Source: Parabacteroides distasonis
Lineage (GTDB): Bacteria; Bacteroidota; Bacteroidia; Bacteroidales; Tannerellaceae
Length of the DNA: 64,000 nucleotides
NCBI GenBank assembly: GCA_021531775.1
Contig: JAFBIU010000006.1
Span: forward strand, 62,001 to 126,000
Reading direction: 5' to 3'
Shown here: one piece after another, positions 17,335 through 25,393 of the stretch
Layout of the letters: every line of letters starts with the position of its first letter
How positions within the stretch are numbered: the first letter of the stretch is position 1
The notes under the pieces: model-generated
Told to the model about the DNA's origin: nothing
Databases searched by the model: none
Seen by the model: the letters and a program-made list of their open reading frames with translations, nothing else
Translations under genes and position numbers: made by a program

Positions 17335-18228
17335 ATGCATGAACTTTGCTGTGTAGGGCATATCACACTCGACAAGATTGTAACGCCCAAAAAGACGGTG
17401 CACATGCCCGGAGGAACTTCGTTCTATTTCGCACATGCCATCAAACATTTCGACGACATTGACTTCGCCTTGGTTACGGCAGTCGGTGCATCGGAGATGG
17501 GTGTCGTGGATGAATTGAAGCAGGAGGGAATCCAAGTTACCACCATGCCGAGCCGTTACTCGGTCTATTTCGAAAATATCTACGGGGAGAACCAGAATAA
17601 CCGTACCCAGCGTGTATTGGCCAAAGCAGATCCTTTCACGGTAGAGGCTTTGCAGGCAGTCGATGCCAAGATCTTCCACCTCGGTAGCCTGTTGGCTGAC
17701 GATTTTTCGATCGAAGTAGTCAAGTATCTGTCCAGCAAAGGGTTGGTTTCTGCCGATTCACAAGGTTATTTGCGTGAGGTGCGCGACACGAATGTCTTTG
17801 CCGTAGATTGGCCCGAGAAGAAAGAGGTGTTGCGCCATGTCCATTTCCTGAAAGCCAACGAGCATGAGATGGAGGTATTGACCGGCTCTGCAGATGCCAA
17901 GACAGCCGGCCAGATTCTGTATGACTGGGGTGTCAAAGAGGTCTTGCTGACCTTTGGTGATATGGGTTCGGTTGTTTATGATGGGACGACGTTCCACAAG
18001 ATTCCGGCCTATCAAGCGCGGGAGATTGTCGATGCAACCGGATGTGGAGATACCTACATGACCGGTTATCTCTACCAGCGAAGCAAAGGGGCTTCCATCG
18101 AAGAGGCAGGTTGTTTCGCAGCGGCCATGTCCACACTTAAAATCGAACATAGTGGACCGTTTAGCGGTACGAAGGCGGATGTACGCCAGATCATCGAAAC
18201 AGCAACCAAACGCTATCCAACTCTCTAA
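17335..18228 (+). CDS. PfkB family carbohydrate/nucleoside kinase
   Basis: A 297-aa ribokinase-like enzyme. It has an N-terminal GHITLDK strand, the sugar-binding GGTSFYFAHA, a P-loop-like region (LLTFGDMGSVVYDG) and the C-terminal signature IVDATGCGDTYMTGYL with the catalytic Asp and anion-hole glycines. Members phosphorylate sugars or nucleosides with ATP. The lid region does not resemble the fructokinase or adenosine kinase types I know well, so the substrate is open. It stands alone, divergent from cysS, and ends before a large hairpin element. Confidence 0.85.
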   Translation: MHELCCVGHITLDKIVTPKKTVHMPGGTSFYFAHAIKHFDDIDFALVTAVGASEMGVVDELKQEGIQVTTMPSRYSVYFENIYGENQNNRTQRVLAKADPFTVEALQAVDAKIFHLGSLLADDFSIEVVKYLSSKGLVSADSQGYLREVRDTNVFAVDWPEKKEVLRHVHFLKANEHEMEVLTGSADAKTAGQILYDWGVKEVLLTFGDMGSVVYDGTTFHKIPAYQAREIVDATGCGDTYMTGYLYQRSKGASIEEAGCFAAAMSTLKIEHSGPFSGTKADVRQIIETATKRYPTL

Positions 18229-18257
18229 GGGAACCAAGCTCTTCTATCCAACCATTG

Positions 18258-18355
18258 AAAGGGTGTCCGGATGATGTCAGACAACTGCCTGATAGCCGTC
18301 ATTCAACTGTTTGACGGCCGTCAGGCGATCGTTTAACGTCAACCGGACACCCTTT
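18258..18355. repeat. 98-nt near-palindromic hairpin element between convergent genes
   Basis: Two 44-nt arms (18258-18301 and 18312-18355) align without gaps around a 10-nt loop. The outer 13 bp are perfect (AAAGGGTGTCCGG / CCGGACACCCTTT). The inner 31 positions have 22 Watson-Crick pairs, 4 G-T and 5 mismatches. The plus side runs into TCTTT and the minus side has an A/T-rich flank, so it can act as a bidirectional terminator for the PfkB and VOC genes. The size is well beyond an ordinary terminator. Confidence 0.8.
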
Positions 18356-18374
18356 TCTTTAGGGTTCACTCGCC

Positions 18375-18764
18375 TTAAAGACGCTCGCAGAACTCGATTT
18401 TCTCTTTGTTAGGGCCTAAGATGGTGAAGTACTTGATCCCATTTTCCCAAAAGGGGAGGCTGTTGACCTGTTCATCTAACAGATGAAAACCCTTGGCCTT
18501 TACCACTTCAAAGAGTGGATCAATATGCTTGACATCGATCGCAATGTGGTCGATAGCACCTACCTGTAGTGTAGCTGCTCCATTCTGGTAGGTTTCGATC
18601 ACCAGATTGTGCAATTGGAGGAAGGCGACCAACTCTCCCTTGTTATTGGTCCGCATGATCAGCTCAAAGCCCAAACCTTCGTAAAAACGAATCGTTTCTT
18701 CGATATCGTTGGTCGGGATTCCGATATGTTGGAGACCTGTACAAAATGATTTTATTTCCTGCAT
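18375..18764 (-). CDS. VOC (glyoxalase/bleomycin resistance) superfamily protein
   Basis: A 129-aa protein with two beta-alpha-beta-beta-beta modules. LQHIGIPTNDIEETIRFYEG at the N-terminus and DHIAIDVKHIDPLFEVVKA in the second half are the paired VOC motifs; His13, His73 and the Glu in KIEFCERL are likely metal ligands. The fold covers lactoylglutathione lyase-like enzymes, dioxygenases and antibiotic-binding proteins, so the reaction is not determined. It is divergent from the AraC-type regulator gene with only 76 nt between start codons. Confidence 0.83.
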   Translation of the reverse strand: MQEIKSFCTGLQHIGIPTNDIEETIRFYEGLGFELIMRTNNKGELVAFLQLHNLVIETYQNGAATLQVGAIDHIAIDVKHIDPLFEVVKAKGFHLLDEQVNSLPFWENGIKYFTILGPNKEKIEFCERL

Positions 18765-18789
18765 AAAAACTTGGTTTTAATTTTACGGC

Positions 18790-18797
18790 CAAAAATA
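18790..18797 (-). promoter_or_regulatory. Putative -7 element of the VOC gene
   Basis: TATTTTTG on the minus strand, 25 nt before the ATG at 18764. Confidence 0.45.
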
Positions 18798-18809
18798 AGA
18801 GATTTTCCA

Positions 18810-18817
18810 TAACTTTG
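18810..18817 (+). promoter_or_regulatory. Putative -7 element of the AraC-type regulator gene
   Basis: TAACTTTG; with transcription starting near 18824, ATG 18841 leaves a leader of about 17 nt, like other genes here, whereas 18829 would leave only about 5. Confidence 0.5.
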
Positions 18818-18840
18818 CCAAGTCGAATATGTGTAAAATT

Positions 18841-19962
18841 ATGGAGAAGTCGTTATTTTGTTATTCTGCGTGTCTGATATTGATGGTAACCGCAGCTATC
18901 TGTAGTGTGATTCGTTGGTACCACATGTGCCATCCTTACGATCGCCAAGCAGATTATTTTTATCCTTCACGTAAGTATGTGACCTTTTATTTTCTATCCA
19001 TCTTACTGTTGTTTCCCTACCTGATTCATCAGGATAGTCCCGACACCTGGTTGTTTGTGAGGTCTTTTTTTATTCTTTTCATTCCATCCTTCGGGGCGGT
19101 CTCGTTGAAGCAATATTTTTCCTGTAAGGTGAAACATAAGTGGATGAATCTGCTGCTGGTGGGTTGGTTGCCGGGGCTAACTTTGTTGACGCTGTTTGTC
19201 TTTGCCTGTATCGGAGGGGATCATTTGCACCCTTGGCGAGACTGGGTGAGTTGTTTTGTAGTCTTCTCCTCGCTTTTTGTCGTGGTCCATTTGATGTATG
19301 TCACCCAGTGGTTGTCGCATCGTATTTGGGATTACCAACACGGAGAGTTCTCCAACGAAGCCGATTTTCCGGTCCGTTTTGCCCAAAGTATTGCTTTCGT
19401 TCCGCTTGTCTTGTGGCTTTTTTCGTTCAGTGTATTCCTGACCGATAGCCCAGAGGTATATGCCCTGTTTGAAATCATCCTATCCATTGTCGGTATCCGG
19501 TTGCTGTTGTTCATCCTGCCCTCACACCGTACCGAATGTCGCGTCATTGAGAACTCCATCGAGGAAACGGTCGATCGATCCCAAGAAGAAGGGCAAGAGG
19601 TTGTGGAGGTGTATAGCGATGAGGTCACCGTGCGACCGCACGAATTGTCGGAGAGTCTGATGGAACAGTTGGAAGAAAAGATCCGCATGGCTATCGTGGG
19701 GGATAAACTCTACCTGGATCCTAATTTCAACAAGAAAGATCTTGCTCGGAGGTTAGGTACGAACCGTACTTACCTGTCCATTGTATTTCGAGAACGTTTC
19801 ACTTCGTTCTATGATTTTGTCAATACACTGCGTATCGAACATGCGGCCCATTATCGGGAGGCACATCCCGAGGCAAGCCAATTGGAGGTGGCGGTCAACA
19901 GTGGTTTCGGTACAGTCAGAACCTATAGCCGAGTAAAGAAAATGTATGAGGGAAACAAATGA
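18841..19962 (+). CDS. Membrane-embedded AraC-family transcriptional regulator
   Basis: A 373-aa protein with about seven predicted membrane helices in the first 230 residues (for example CLILMVTAAICSV, FYFLSILLLFPYL, LLLVGWLPGLTLLTLFVF, FEIILSIVGIRLLLFIL). An acidic linker of about 40 residues follows, then a C-terminal HTH_18 domain (about 280-370) with DLARRLGTNRTYLSIVFRE and TLRIEHAAHYREA. It resembles other Bacteroidetes AraC regulators with multi-TM sensor halves; the signal is unknown. ATG 18841 is chosen over 18829 from promoter spacing. Three 21-bp direct repeats start 22 nt after its stop and precede two lipoprotein genes, so it probably regulates them. Confidence 0.85.
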   Translation: MEKSLFCYSACLILMVTAAICSVIRWYHMCHPYDRQADYFYPSRKYVTFYFLSILLLFPYLIHQDSPDTWLFVRSFFILFIPSFGAVSLKQYFSCKVKHKWMNLLLVGWLPGLTLLTLFVFACIGGDHLHPWRDWVSCFVVFSSLFVVVHLMYVTQWLSHRIWDYQHGEFSNEADFPVRFAQSIAFVPLVLWLFSFSVFLTDSPEVYALFEIILSIVGIRLLLFILPSHRTECRVIENSIEETVDRSQEEGQEVVEVYSDEVTVRPHELSESLMEQLEEKIRMAIVGDKLYLDPNFNKKDLARRLGTNRTYLSIVFRERFTSFYDFVNTLRIEHAAHYREAHPEASQLEVAVNSGFGTVRTYSRVKKMYEGNK

Positions 19963-19984
19963 TTGCTGTCTAATCTGCCTGTTT

Positions 19985-20047
19985 TTGTCGAATTGTCCTT
20001 GATTCTTGCCTCTTTGTCTCAGACTTTTGTTTTGTTGTCGCATGGGT
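19985..20047 (+). promoter_or_regulatory. Three tandem 21-bp direct repeats, likely operator
   Basis: Units start at 19985, 20006 and 20027. Each opens with a TTGnC-like box and has a second TTGTC exactly 8 nt later: TTGTCGAATTGTC, TTGCCTCTTTGTC, TTGTTTTGTTGTC. The box spacing is 8, 13, 8, 13, 8. A 21-bp period puts every unit on the same DNA face, and AraC-family proteins typically bind such direct repeats. The array ends 15 nt before a weak -7 element. Confidence 0.6.
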
Positions 20048-20062
20048 CTCCTGACGAGTTGC

Positions 20063-20070
20063 GACCTTTG
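20063..20070 (+). promoter_or_regulatory. Weak -7 element of the lipoprotein pair
   Basis: GACCTTTG departs from TAnnTTTG at the first base, as expected for an activator-dependent promoter; ATG 20124 is 53 nt downstream. Confidence 0.35.
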
Positions 20071-20123
20071 CAACATGAAAATAATTTGAAACAGATTCAA
20101 TGTAAAATAAGCGAAACAGACAC

Positions 20124-21761
20124 ATGAGACAATTTAGTAAAATGCTGTTGGCATTCTTGTGGGTGCCTTTCATCTCCTGTTCAGATGATGAGATAGGAGG
20201 TAACATCGAACCGTCCGATGAACAGAAACCACTTAACCAGGTGAATGTTCCCCAGCCCAATCCTTATTTGGCAAAGGAGCATTATAGTATTACGCATTTT
20301 AATTCTGCCCAAACGGATGCTTTCCCTTATCAAGTATCAGACGGAACCTTTTATGTAGATCCGAACAAGTGCGAAGGTGGGTGGAGTGGTCCTATCAACC
20401 TGATGACATTGTCGGCGGCAACTGATGGTTATATGTGGGGTATGAGTAGTGATCGTGTATCTTATTACCGTACGACAAACGGTGCTTTTACCAAACTTGG
20501 TGAGGCAGGACTACCCTCGGGTACGATGAAGACCGAAGAGCAGTTGCGTACGCTCTCGGCAAAATACAGATCGACAGAGGAACTCTACAATGCCATTGTT
20601 CCTTTCCTGGGACAGAATCCCATGTATGCTATCGCCAGTGGTAACTATGTGTTGTGCGACAAGGACAACTATGCCTACACCAACATGGGGACCAACATTG
20701 CTCGTTATCGTCTTGTGGATTCTTCCCAACCTGAGAAGGGCATCGTACTTGACCGACAGCTCGACATCAGCAATAGTATTGCGGGAGCTTGGACATTGGT
20801 GGGTGTGGTGATGACCTACGATGGCTATTTGGTGGTCGGATACAACCGAGGAATCGTGATTGTGGATCGAGACCTGACGAAAATCATCGATAGTTATTCT
20901 CTGCCGGAAGGACAGGTATTGACCAACTCTATTGCCGTTGATGAGCGGAACGGCATCTATGTGGCCAGCAACAGTCAGCAGGAGAATGGCAGTGGATTGA
21001 TGCAGAAAATTATCTGGAAGAACGGACAACTCAGTACAGATGAGTTGGACGGGGCTTGGAAAGCTCCTTACGATGGTGGCCCCAATGCGCCTTCAATCAA
21101 AATGGGTACCGGCACAGGTTCGACACCCACGCTGATGGGTTTCGGGGATGACGAAGACAAGTTGGTGGTTATCACCGATGGTGCCAAACGAATGAAGCTC
21201 ATTGCTTTTTGGCGTGACGAAATTCCTGCGGATGCAAAAGAGTTAGTGGCGGGTAATCCGCGTATCGCTGACGCATATGAGGTAACGTGCGGTCTGCCGA
21301 AAGAGACGGAGTGGGTACAATCAGAACAATCCGTTGTTTGTGCGGGATATGGAGCTTTTGTTGTGAACAACATCCTTAGCGGTGTCGTTGCAACAGGCGA
21401 CAAGGTAGTGGATGTATTGGCCATTGGTCCCTTAATTCCATCTCCGCAAGGTGTGGAACGTCTGCAGTGGAATACCTCTTCCAACCGCTGGGAATCTGTA
21501 TGGGCACGAGGTGATGTCAGTTCTCCCAGCATGATCCCGGCGATCAGTACCGCATCGGAGATGGTATTCGTCAATGGATACACCCAGTCGGATGGATGGG
21601 AAGTTACTGGATTGGACTGGAATACAGGCGATACCCGCCATCGGGTCATCTTTGGAGATACCAGCCGAGGTAATGGCACCTATGCCATTATCCAGTATTT
21701 GGAAAATGGCGACCTGCTGTTTAATTCTGTGAGTGGACCTTATAGAGTATCATTAAAATAA
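20124..21761 (+). CDS. Uncharacterised lipoprotein, probably beta-propeller
   Basis: A 545-aa protein with a lipobox-like signal (FLWVPFISC, Cys19) and an acidic stretch after it (SDDEIGG), so likely outer-membrane anchored. The mature part has repeated short strand motifs with Trp/Gly/Asp (DGYMWGMSSDRVSYY, GAWTLVGVVMTYDGYLVVGY, NGIYVASNSQQENGSG, DKLVVITDGAKRMKL), suggesting a propeller of about six or seven blades. I do not recognise the family. It lies after the AraC-type regulator and 21-bp repeats, and the next lipoprotein starts 10 nt after its stop. Confidence 0.72.
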   Translation: MRQFSKMLLAFLWVPFISCSDDEIGGNIEPSDEQKPLNQVNVPQPNPYLAKEHYSITHFNSAQTDAFPYQVSDGTFYVDPNKCEGGWSGPINLMTLSAATDGYMWGMSSDRVSYYRTTNGAFTKLGEAGLPSGTMKTEEQLRTLSAKYRSTEELYNAIVPFLGQNPMYAIASGNYVLCDKDNYAYTNMGTNIARYRLVDSSQPEKGIVLDRQLDISNSIAGAWTLVGVVMTYDGYLVVGYNRGIVIVDRDLTKIIDSYSLPEGQVLTNSIAVDERNGIYVASNSQQENGSGLMQKIIWKNGQLSTDELDGAWKAPYDGGPNAPSIKMGTGTGSTPTLMGFGDDEDKLVVITDGAKRMKLIAFWRDEIPADAKELVAGNPRIADAYEVTCGLPKETEWVQSEQSVVCAGYGAFVVNNILSGVVATGDKVVDVLAIGPLIPSPQGVERLQWNTSSNRWESVWARGDVSSPSMIPAISTASEMVFVNGYTQSDGWEVTGLDWNTGDTRHRVIFGDTSRGNGTYAIIQYLENGDLLFNSVSGPYRVSLK

Positions 21762-21771
21762 TCGGTTAGTT

Positions 21772-23019
21772 ATGATGAAGCATTTGTTCTTACTATTGAT
21801 GTGTTTGGGTATAGTCGGCTGTTCGGATGATACGGCCGACCCTATTGAGATTGTCAACCCTACCCCGAAAGAGCAGTGGGGGCAGACGTTGGTTGGTAAC
21901 GATGGAACCATATTTGCCTATCCCGATCTGTATGTCAACTATTGGGAATATACTTGGAGTATCGACCAGCATCCGGATGTGGCCCTTCGTATTCAGGGGG
22001 CTTTTCCAAAAGCACGTTTTTTCAGTTTCAGCCTTTATGACGATGAGAAAGGGGAGGCTATCGGAGGTTTTGCCGACAATGAGATCGTTCCTGACCAAGG
22101 CTGTGTCAATCCCTTTATGGTCACTTCTTCTGATCAAGGCAGCTTTACGGTGTTTGTCGTCCCTTCATCAATGGATGAAAATACAATAGCTAAACTGGGG
22201 TCATCGAACGTATGCCAAGTGAAAGAGGGTGTAAAACGAGCTACCATTATCATTCGCGAATACCTTGGAGTCGATGAATATGGCGGGGTAGAACTGCCCG
22301 CTATTGAAGCGATCGACATCCATACGATGAAGGAGGTTGCTGCACCCCAACGTATGAACTCAAACGTGACTACCTTCAACGTCTCTTATGACCATCTGTG
22401 GTCTGACGAATTGGACGAAATGCCCTTCTTCCTGGCCACGCGAGGAGCCTATTATCCCAACAACTCCACCGACTATCTCTTTGCACGTACGATCTTGCAG
22501 GATGACCAGGTGCTGATGTTCAGTTTTATACCGGTCCCGATCCCGAAGACTGTAGAGGAGTATAAAACAGCCCACGCACGCTATTGGTCTATCTGTTTGG
22601 GTTCAGCCCGTGATACCCATTCCTATTATTCGGTCTATGATGAACAGGCCGCTGTTCCCGATGGCGAAACCTGCACGTTCGTTGTTTGCATGAAGCAGAA
22701 TGCAAACTTGGAGGCTGTCCGCAACAAAGTCAATGAAGCAGTTACACAAGGGAAGCATTGGCAACTTATCGTTTGGGATCGCGAACGCAAGTCTGTCGAA
22801 GGCAAGGAAATTGGAGACTGTATCGTCACCATGTACCGGAATATTCTGCCCGACAAAACTTGGGAACATTCGATATCCACGATGATAGCAACCCCTTATG
22901 GGGATCCGGTGAACAGTGCAAAAGAGAATCCCGATAAGATGATCGCACGAAGAGCGTTGGGTGAATACGGACCTCAGGGTCAGAAGTACACTACCGCAGC
23001 ATTCTTGGCATTGCCTTAA
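21772..23019 (+). CDS. Uncharacterised lipoprotein
   Basis: A 415-aa lipoprotein (LGIVGC, Cys17, then SDDTADP). Two segments are striking: ALRIQGAFPKARFFSFSLYD (about 63-82) and RYWSICLGSARDTHSYYSVY (about 269-288), followed by YDEQAAVPDGETCTFVV. From memory similar phrases occur in secreted proteins of actinobacteria and other phyla with no assigned reaction, and the fold recalls DUF1254-like proteins, but I cannot confirm either. It is 10 nt downstream of the propeller-like lipoprotein and probably translated from the same mRNA. Its last 4 nt overlap the convergent sialidase-fusion gene. Confidence 0.72.
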   Translation: MMKHLFLLLMCLGIVGCSDDTADPIEIVNPTPKEQWGQTLVGNDGTIFAYPDLYVNYWEYTWSIDQHPDVALRIQGAFPKARFFSFSLYDDEKGEAIGGFADNEIVPDQGCVNPFMVTSSDQGSFTVFVVPSSMDENTIAKLGSSNVCQVKEGVKRATIIIREYLGVDEYGGVELPAIEAIDIHTMKEVAAPQRMNSNVTTFNVSYDHLWSDELDEMPFFLATRGAYYPNNSTDYLFARTILQDDQVLMFSFIPVPIPKTVEEYKTAHARYWSICLGSARDTHSYYSVYDEQAAVPDGETCTFVVCMKQNANLEAVRNKVNEAVTQGKHWQLIVWDRERKSVEGKEIGDCIVTMYRNILPDKTWEHSISTMIATPYGDPVNSAKENPDKMIARRALGEYGPQGQKYTTAAFLALP

Positions 23020-25037
23020 TTGGATCGCTCGCTGGTGTTAGATGCCTCCAACAACCAGGCCAGGTTGAAGCAGTAGTAGATCCGACTGCTGACCAGGTGA
23101 ATGCGGTTGTCGGGCGATTGGGTGAGAGCCATATAACCTCGCGGTTCGGCATGGGTTTTGTCCATCTGGAAGAACTGGGTCCAGGCCCCTCCGTTGAGGT
23201 ACCGCTCTTGCCCATCCGTTATCAGTTTCTTGACAGGCCAGGTCTTCCCCTCGTCATACGAGAGGGCGGCATACAGGCCATAGCCTCGATAGGCGTTCCC
23301 CTCCTTGTCGGGAAACAGCATACCCCGGTCTGCTTCGGGTGTCCGTAACGGATGATCAGTAAACGAGATCAGGAGGAGCGGACCTTCATTGAGCCGACGC
23401 AACACCAACCGTTGACCACCGTCAATGGGAGGGAACTCGGAGGCTTCATAGTGCCATGTCTTTCCCCAGCCATCCGAAATACTCATGGGCATACGTAATT
23501 GTCCCGCTTCATTGCGGATGCTGTTACCCCGGCCGAGTGCCATCAGCCGGCCATCCTTCAGTTGTACAACTCCTGCATGAATACCGGCAATCGTGGTTCC
23601 GGTACCACCGGCTTGGAAGTCGGGTAGGGGAGCACCATCCCAGGGATCCTGCCAAGTCTCGCCACCATCCCGACTGATGTGGATGGCAGCCCCATCGTGA
23701 CTGCCGGGACCTGCATCACAAGCCTGTACCAACCAGCCTTCGCGGGTACGGAAGGTACCTTGAATGACCTGATGCCGTTTGGTGTGTTCAGGGGCAATGA
23801 TGCGGGGGTTGCTCCAGGTGGCACCATTGTCGTGGCTGGTACGTTGCACCATCATCAGGTTTTGCCAATCTCCGGCAGCCTCTACTCCATTGAGGTGGAA
23901 CAGAGTTCCCTCGCCATCATTCAACAGGGCGGAACCGGTCACATTCCGATCCGGCACCCGGAAGAAAAGAGAAGCCTCTTCCCAGTGCGATTGTCCAGCC
24001 CGCAAGCGAGCACCCAAGACCACCATACCACGTCCATTTTCCTCATCGGCCGAGAACCAGATAGCCAATAGATCGCCATTGTCGCACCAGGTGATAGCTG
24101 GCTGATGATTGTGGCGATAGAAGGGGGCTGCCATAGGTCCTGTTGGAGGAATCACATAGACTTGTGGTTCAGCAAAGAAGGGAGCTGTGGTTGGTATCCA
24201 GTCGGCTACAGTTTGCCGCACATTGAGTTGGTGTAGGGGTGTAGGCAGCGGAGAGGCATCCGGTTCTGCAGGAGCCTCGGCCTCCACAATCCGGAATCCG
24301 GTCAATGCATGCTTGTCATCCGGCAACATGGCCATGCGGTTGCTGCTTCGCAGATATTTTTCCGGGGTATGATGGCTTCCTCCGCGTGTGACGCGATACT
24401 CGCCGGTAGCCCGTCCTGAGGGATCGGTCTGATCAGCTGCCGTATAGGGCCCATACCAGTCCAAACACCACTCCTCTACATTGCCATGCATGTCATAGAG
24501 GCCAAAGGCATTGGGTGTTGTCTGTCCGACCTGCAGGGAAACAGCCGCATAATCACGAGCGATGCGTTGGTTCTTCTGCATATTGCCCGGCAGACCATCT
24601 CCTGTATAATAGGGATAGGTGGTACCGGCCCGACAGGCATATTCCCATTCCGCTTCGGTCGGTAACCGGTAAGAACGTCCCTCCCGCTGGCTCAACCATT
24701 CGCAAAAGGCCACAGCATCGTGATAGCTGACATAGACAACCGCCTCATCGTCTGCCGTAGAGAGGCCCTGCTTGCCTCGCCACGCGCGATGTTCCGGACG
24801 GAATGCTTCAAACTGGGCATTGGTGATTTCTGTGGCTGACATCCGGAAGGGACGGGAGATCGTCACCCGATGGACCGGAGCCTCATCGAAGTTTTCACCT
24901 TGGCCGATACCGCCCATATAGAATTGGCCGGCCGGAATATCGACCAGTTGTACCAGGGATGTTTGACCTTGGACCGTGACGGCATAGCAACAGAGGCAGC
25001 CAATCAGCCATTGACGAAAGAGATGTTGATATTTCAT
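23016..25037 (-). CDS. Formylglycine-generating-enzyme-like (SUMF1) / sialidase-like fusion protein
   Basis: A 673-aa exported protein with a signal peptide of about 24 residues. Residues about 28-250 are an FGE-sulfatase/SUMF1 domain: IPAGQFYMGG, SATEITNAQFEAF, YRLPTEAEWEYACRAG, YDMHGNVEEWCLDW, RVTRGGSHH and a final GFRIVEA. Residues about 290-665 form a sialidase-like propeller with four Asp boxes (SHDNGATW, SRDGGETW, SDGWGKTW, SYDEGKTW). The expected RIP arginine motif is not obvious; the first blade reads YRHNHQPAITW. Either half could be a binding module rather than an enzyme. A small TPR gene lies 11 nt upstream on the same strand. Confidence 0.82.
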   Translation of the reverse strand: MKYQHLFRQWLIGCLCCYAVTVQGQTSLVQLVDIPAGQFYMGGIGQGENFDEAPVHRVTISRPFRMSATEITNAQFEAFRPEHRAWRGKQGLSTADDEAVVYVSYHDAVAFCEWLSQREGRSYRLPTEAEWEYACRAGTTYPYYTGDGLPGNMQKNQRIARDYAAVSLQVGQTTPNAFGLYDMHGNVEEWCLDWYGPYTAADQTDPSGRATGEYRVTRGGSHHTPEKYLRSSNRMAMLPDDKHALTGFRIVEAEAPAEPDASPLPTPLHQLNVRQTVADWIPTTAPFFAEPQVYVIPPTGPMAAPFYRHNHQPAITWCDNGDLLAIWFSADEENGRGMVVLGARLRAGQSHWEEASLFFRVPDRNVTGSALLNDGEGTLFHLNGVEAAGDWQNLMMVQRTSHDNGATWSNPRIIAPEHTKRHQVIQGTFRTREGWLVQACDAGPGSHDGAAIHISRDGGETWQDPWDGAPLPDFQAGGTGTTIAGIHAGVVQLKDGRLMALGRGNSIRNEAGQLRMPMSISDGWGKTWHYEASEFPPIDGGQRLVLRRLNEGPLLLISFTDHPLRTPEADRGMLFPDKEGNAYRGYGLYAALSYDEGKTWPVKKLITDGQERYLNGGAWTQFFQMDKTHAEPRGYMALTQSPDNRIHLVSSRIYYCFNLAWLLEASNTSERSN

Positions 25038-25048
25038 GGGAATGGGAT

Positions 25049-25312
25049 TTACTGATTATACATATCTTTATTATAGAAGTTGAGAATGTCGATCTGAATC
25101 GCATAGGCATGATGGGCCGGACTGTCAGGATTGAGTTCCATGGCAGCCAGGTAATCATTGAGCATCAAGCGGGTCTCACCCATCTTCCGATAGGCGTTCC
25201 CACGAAGGTAATAAGCCTCGTCGTCGGAGGGATGTTGACCGATGTAAACATCCAGTTGACGGATCGCATCGGCTGTTTTTCCCTCATCAATAAGTCGTTT
25301 GATCGTTTCCAT
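25049..25312 (-). CDS. Small TPR protein
   Basis: An 87-aa protein of about two tetratricopeptide repeats (AIRQLDVYIGQHPSDDEAYY, then LRGNAYRKMGETRLMLNDY). There is no signal peptide, so it is cytoplasmic and likely a protein-binding adaptor. It is 11 nt upstream of the SUMF1-sialidase fusion gene and divergent from topA with a short shared promoter region. The partner is unknown. Confidence 0.75.
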   Translation of the reverse strand: METIKRLIDEGKTADAIRQLDVYIGQHPSDDEAYYLRGNAYRKMGETRLMLNDYLAAMELNPDSPAHHAYAIQIDILNFYNKDMYNQ

Positions 25313-25338
25313 AATCGAATTTTCCGTTCATTTGCTCG

Positions 25339-25346
25339 CAAAGATA
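25339..25346 (-). promoter_or_regulatory. -7 element of the small TPR gene
   Basis: TATCTTTG on the minus strand, 26 nt before the ATG at 25312. Confidence 0.5.
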
Positions 25347-25357
25347 AAATATTTACG

Positions 25358-25365
25358 TATGTTTG
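25358..25365 (+). promoter_or_regulatory. -7 element of topA
   Basis: TATGTTTG, 28 nt before the topA ATG; it also shows that more upstream in-frame codons are not the start. Confidence 0.55.
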
Positions 25366-25393
25366 CACCCGATTTTTCAACAAGAAACAAGTT

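Noticed and set aside
25109-25393. Upstream in-frame extension of topA
   Set aside because: It crosses the divergent TPR gene and both promoters; the conserved N-terminus starts at 25394.
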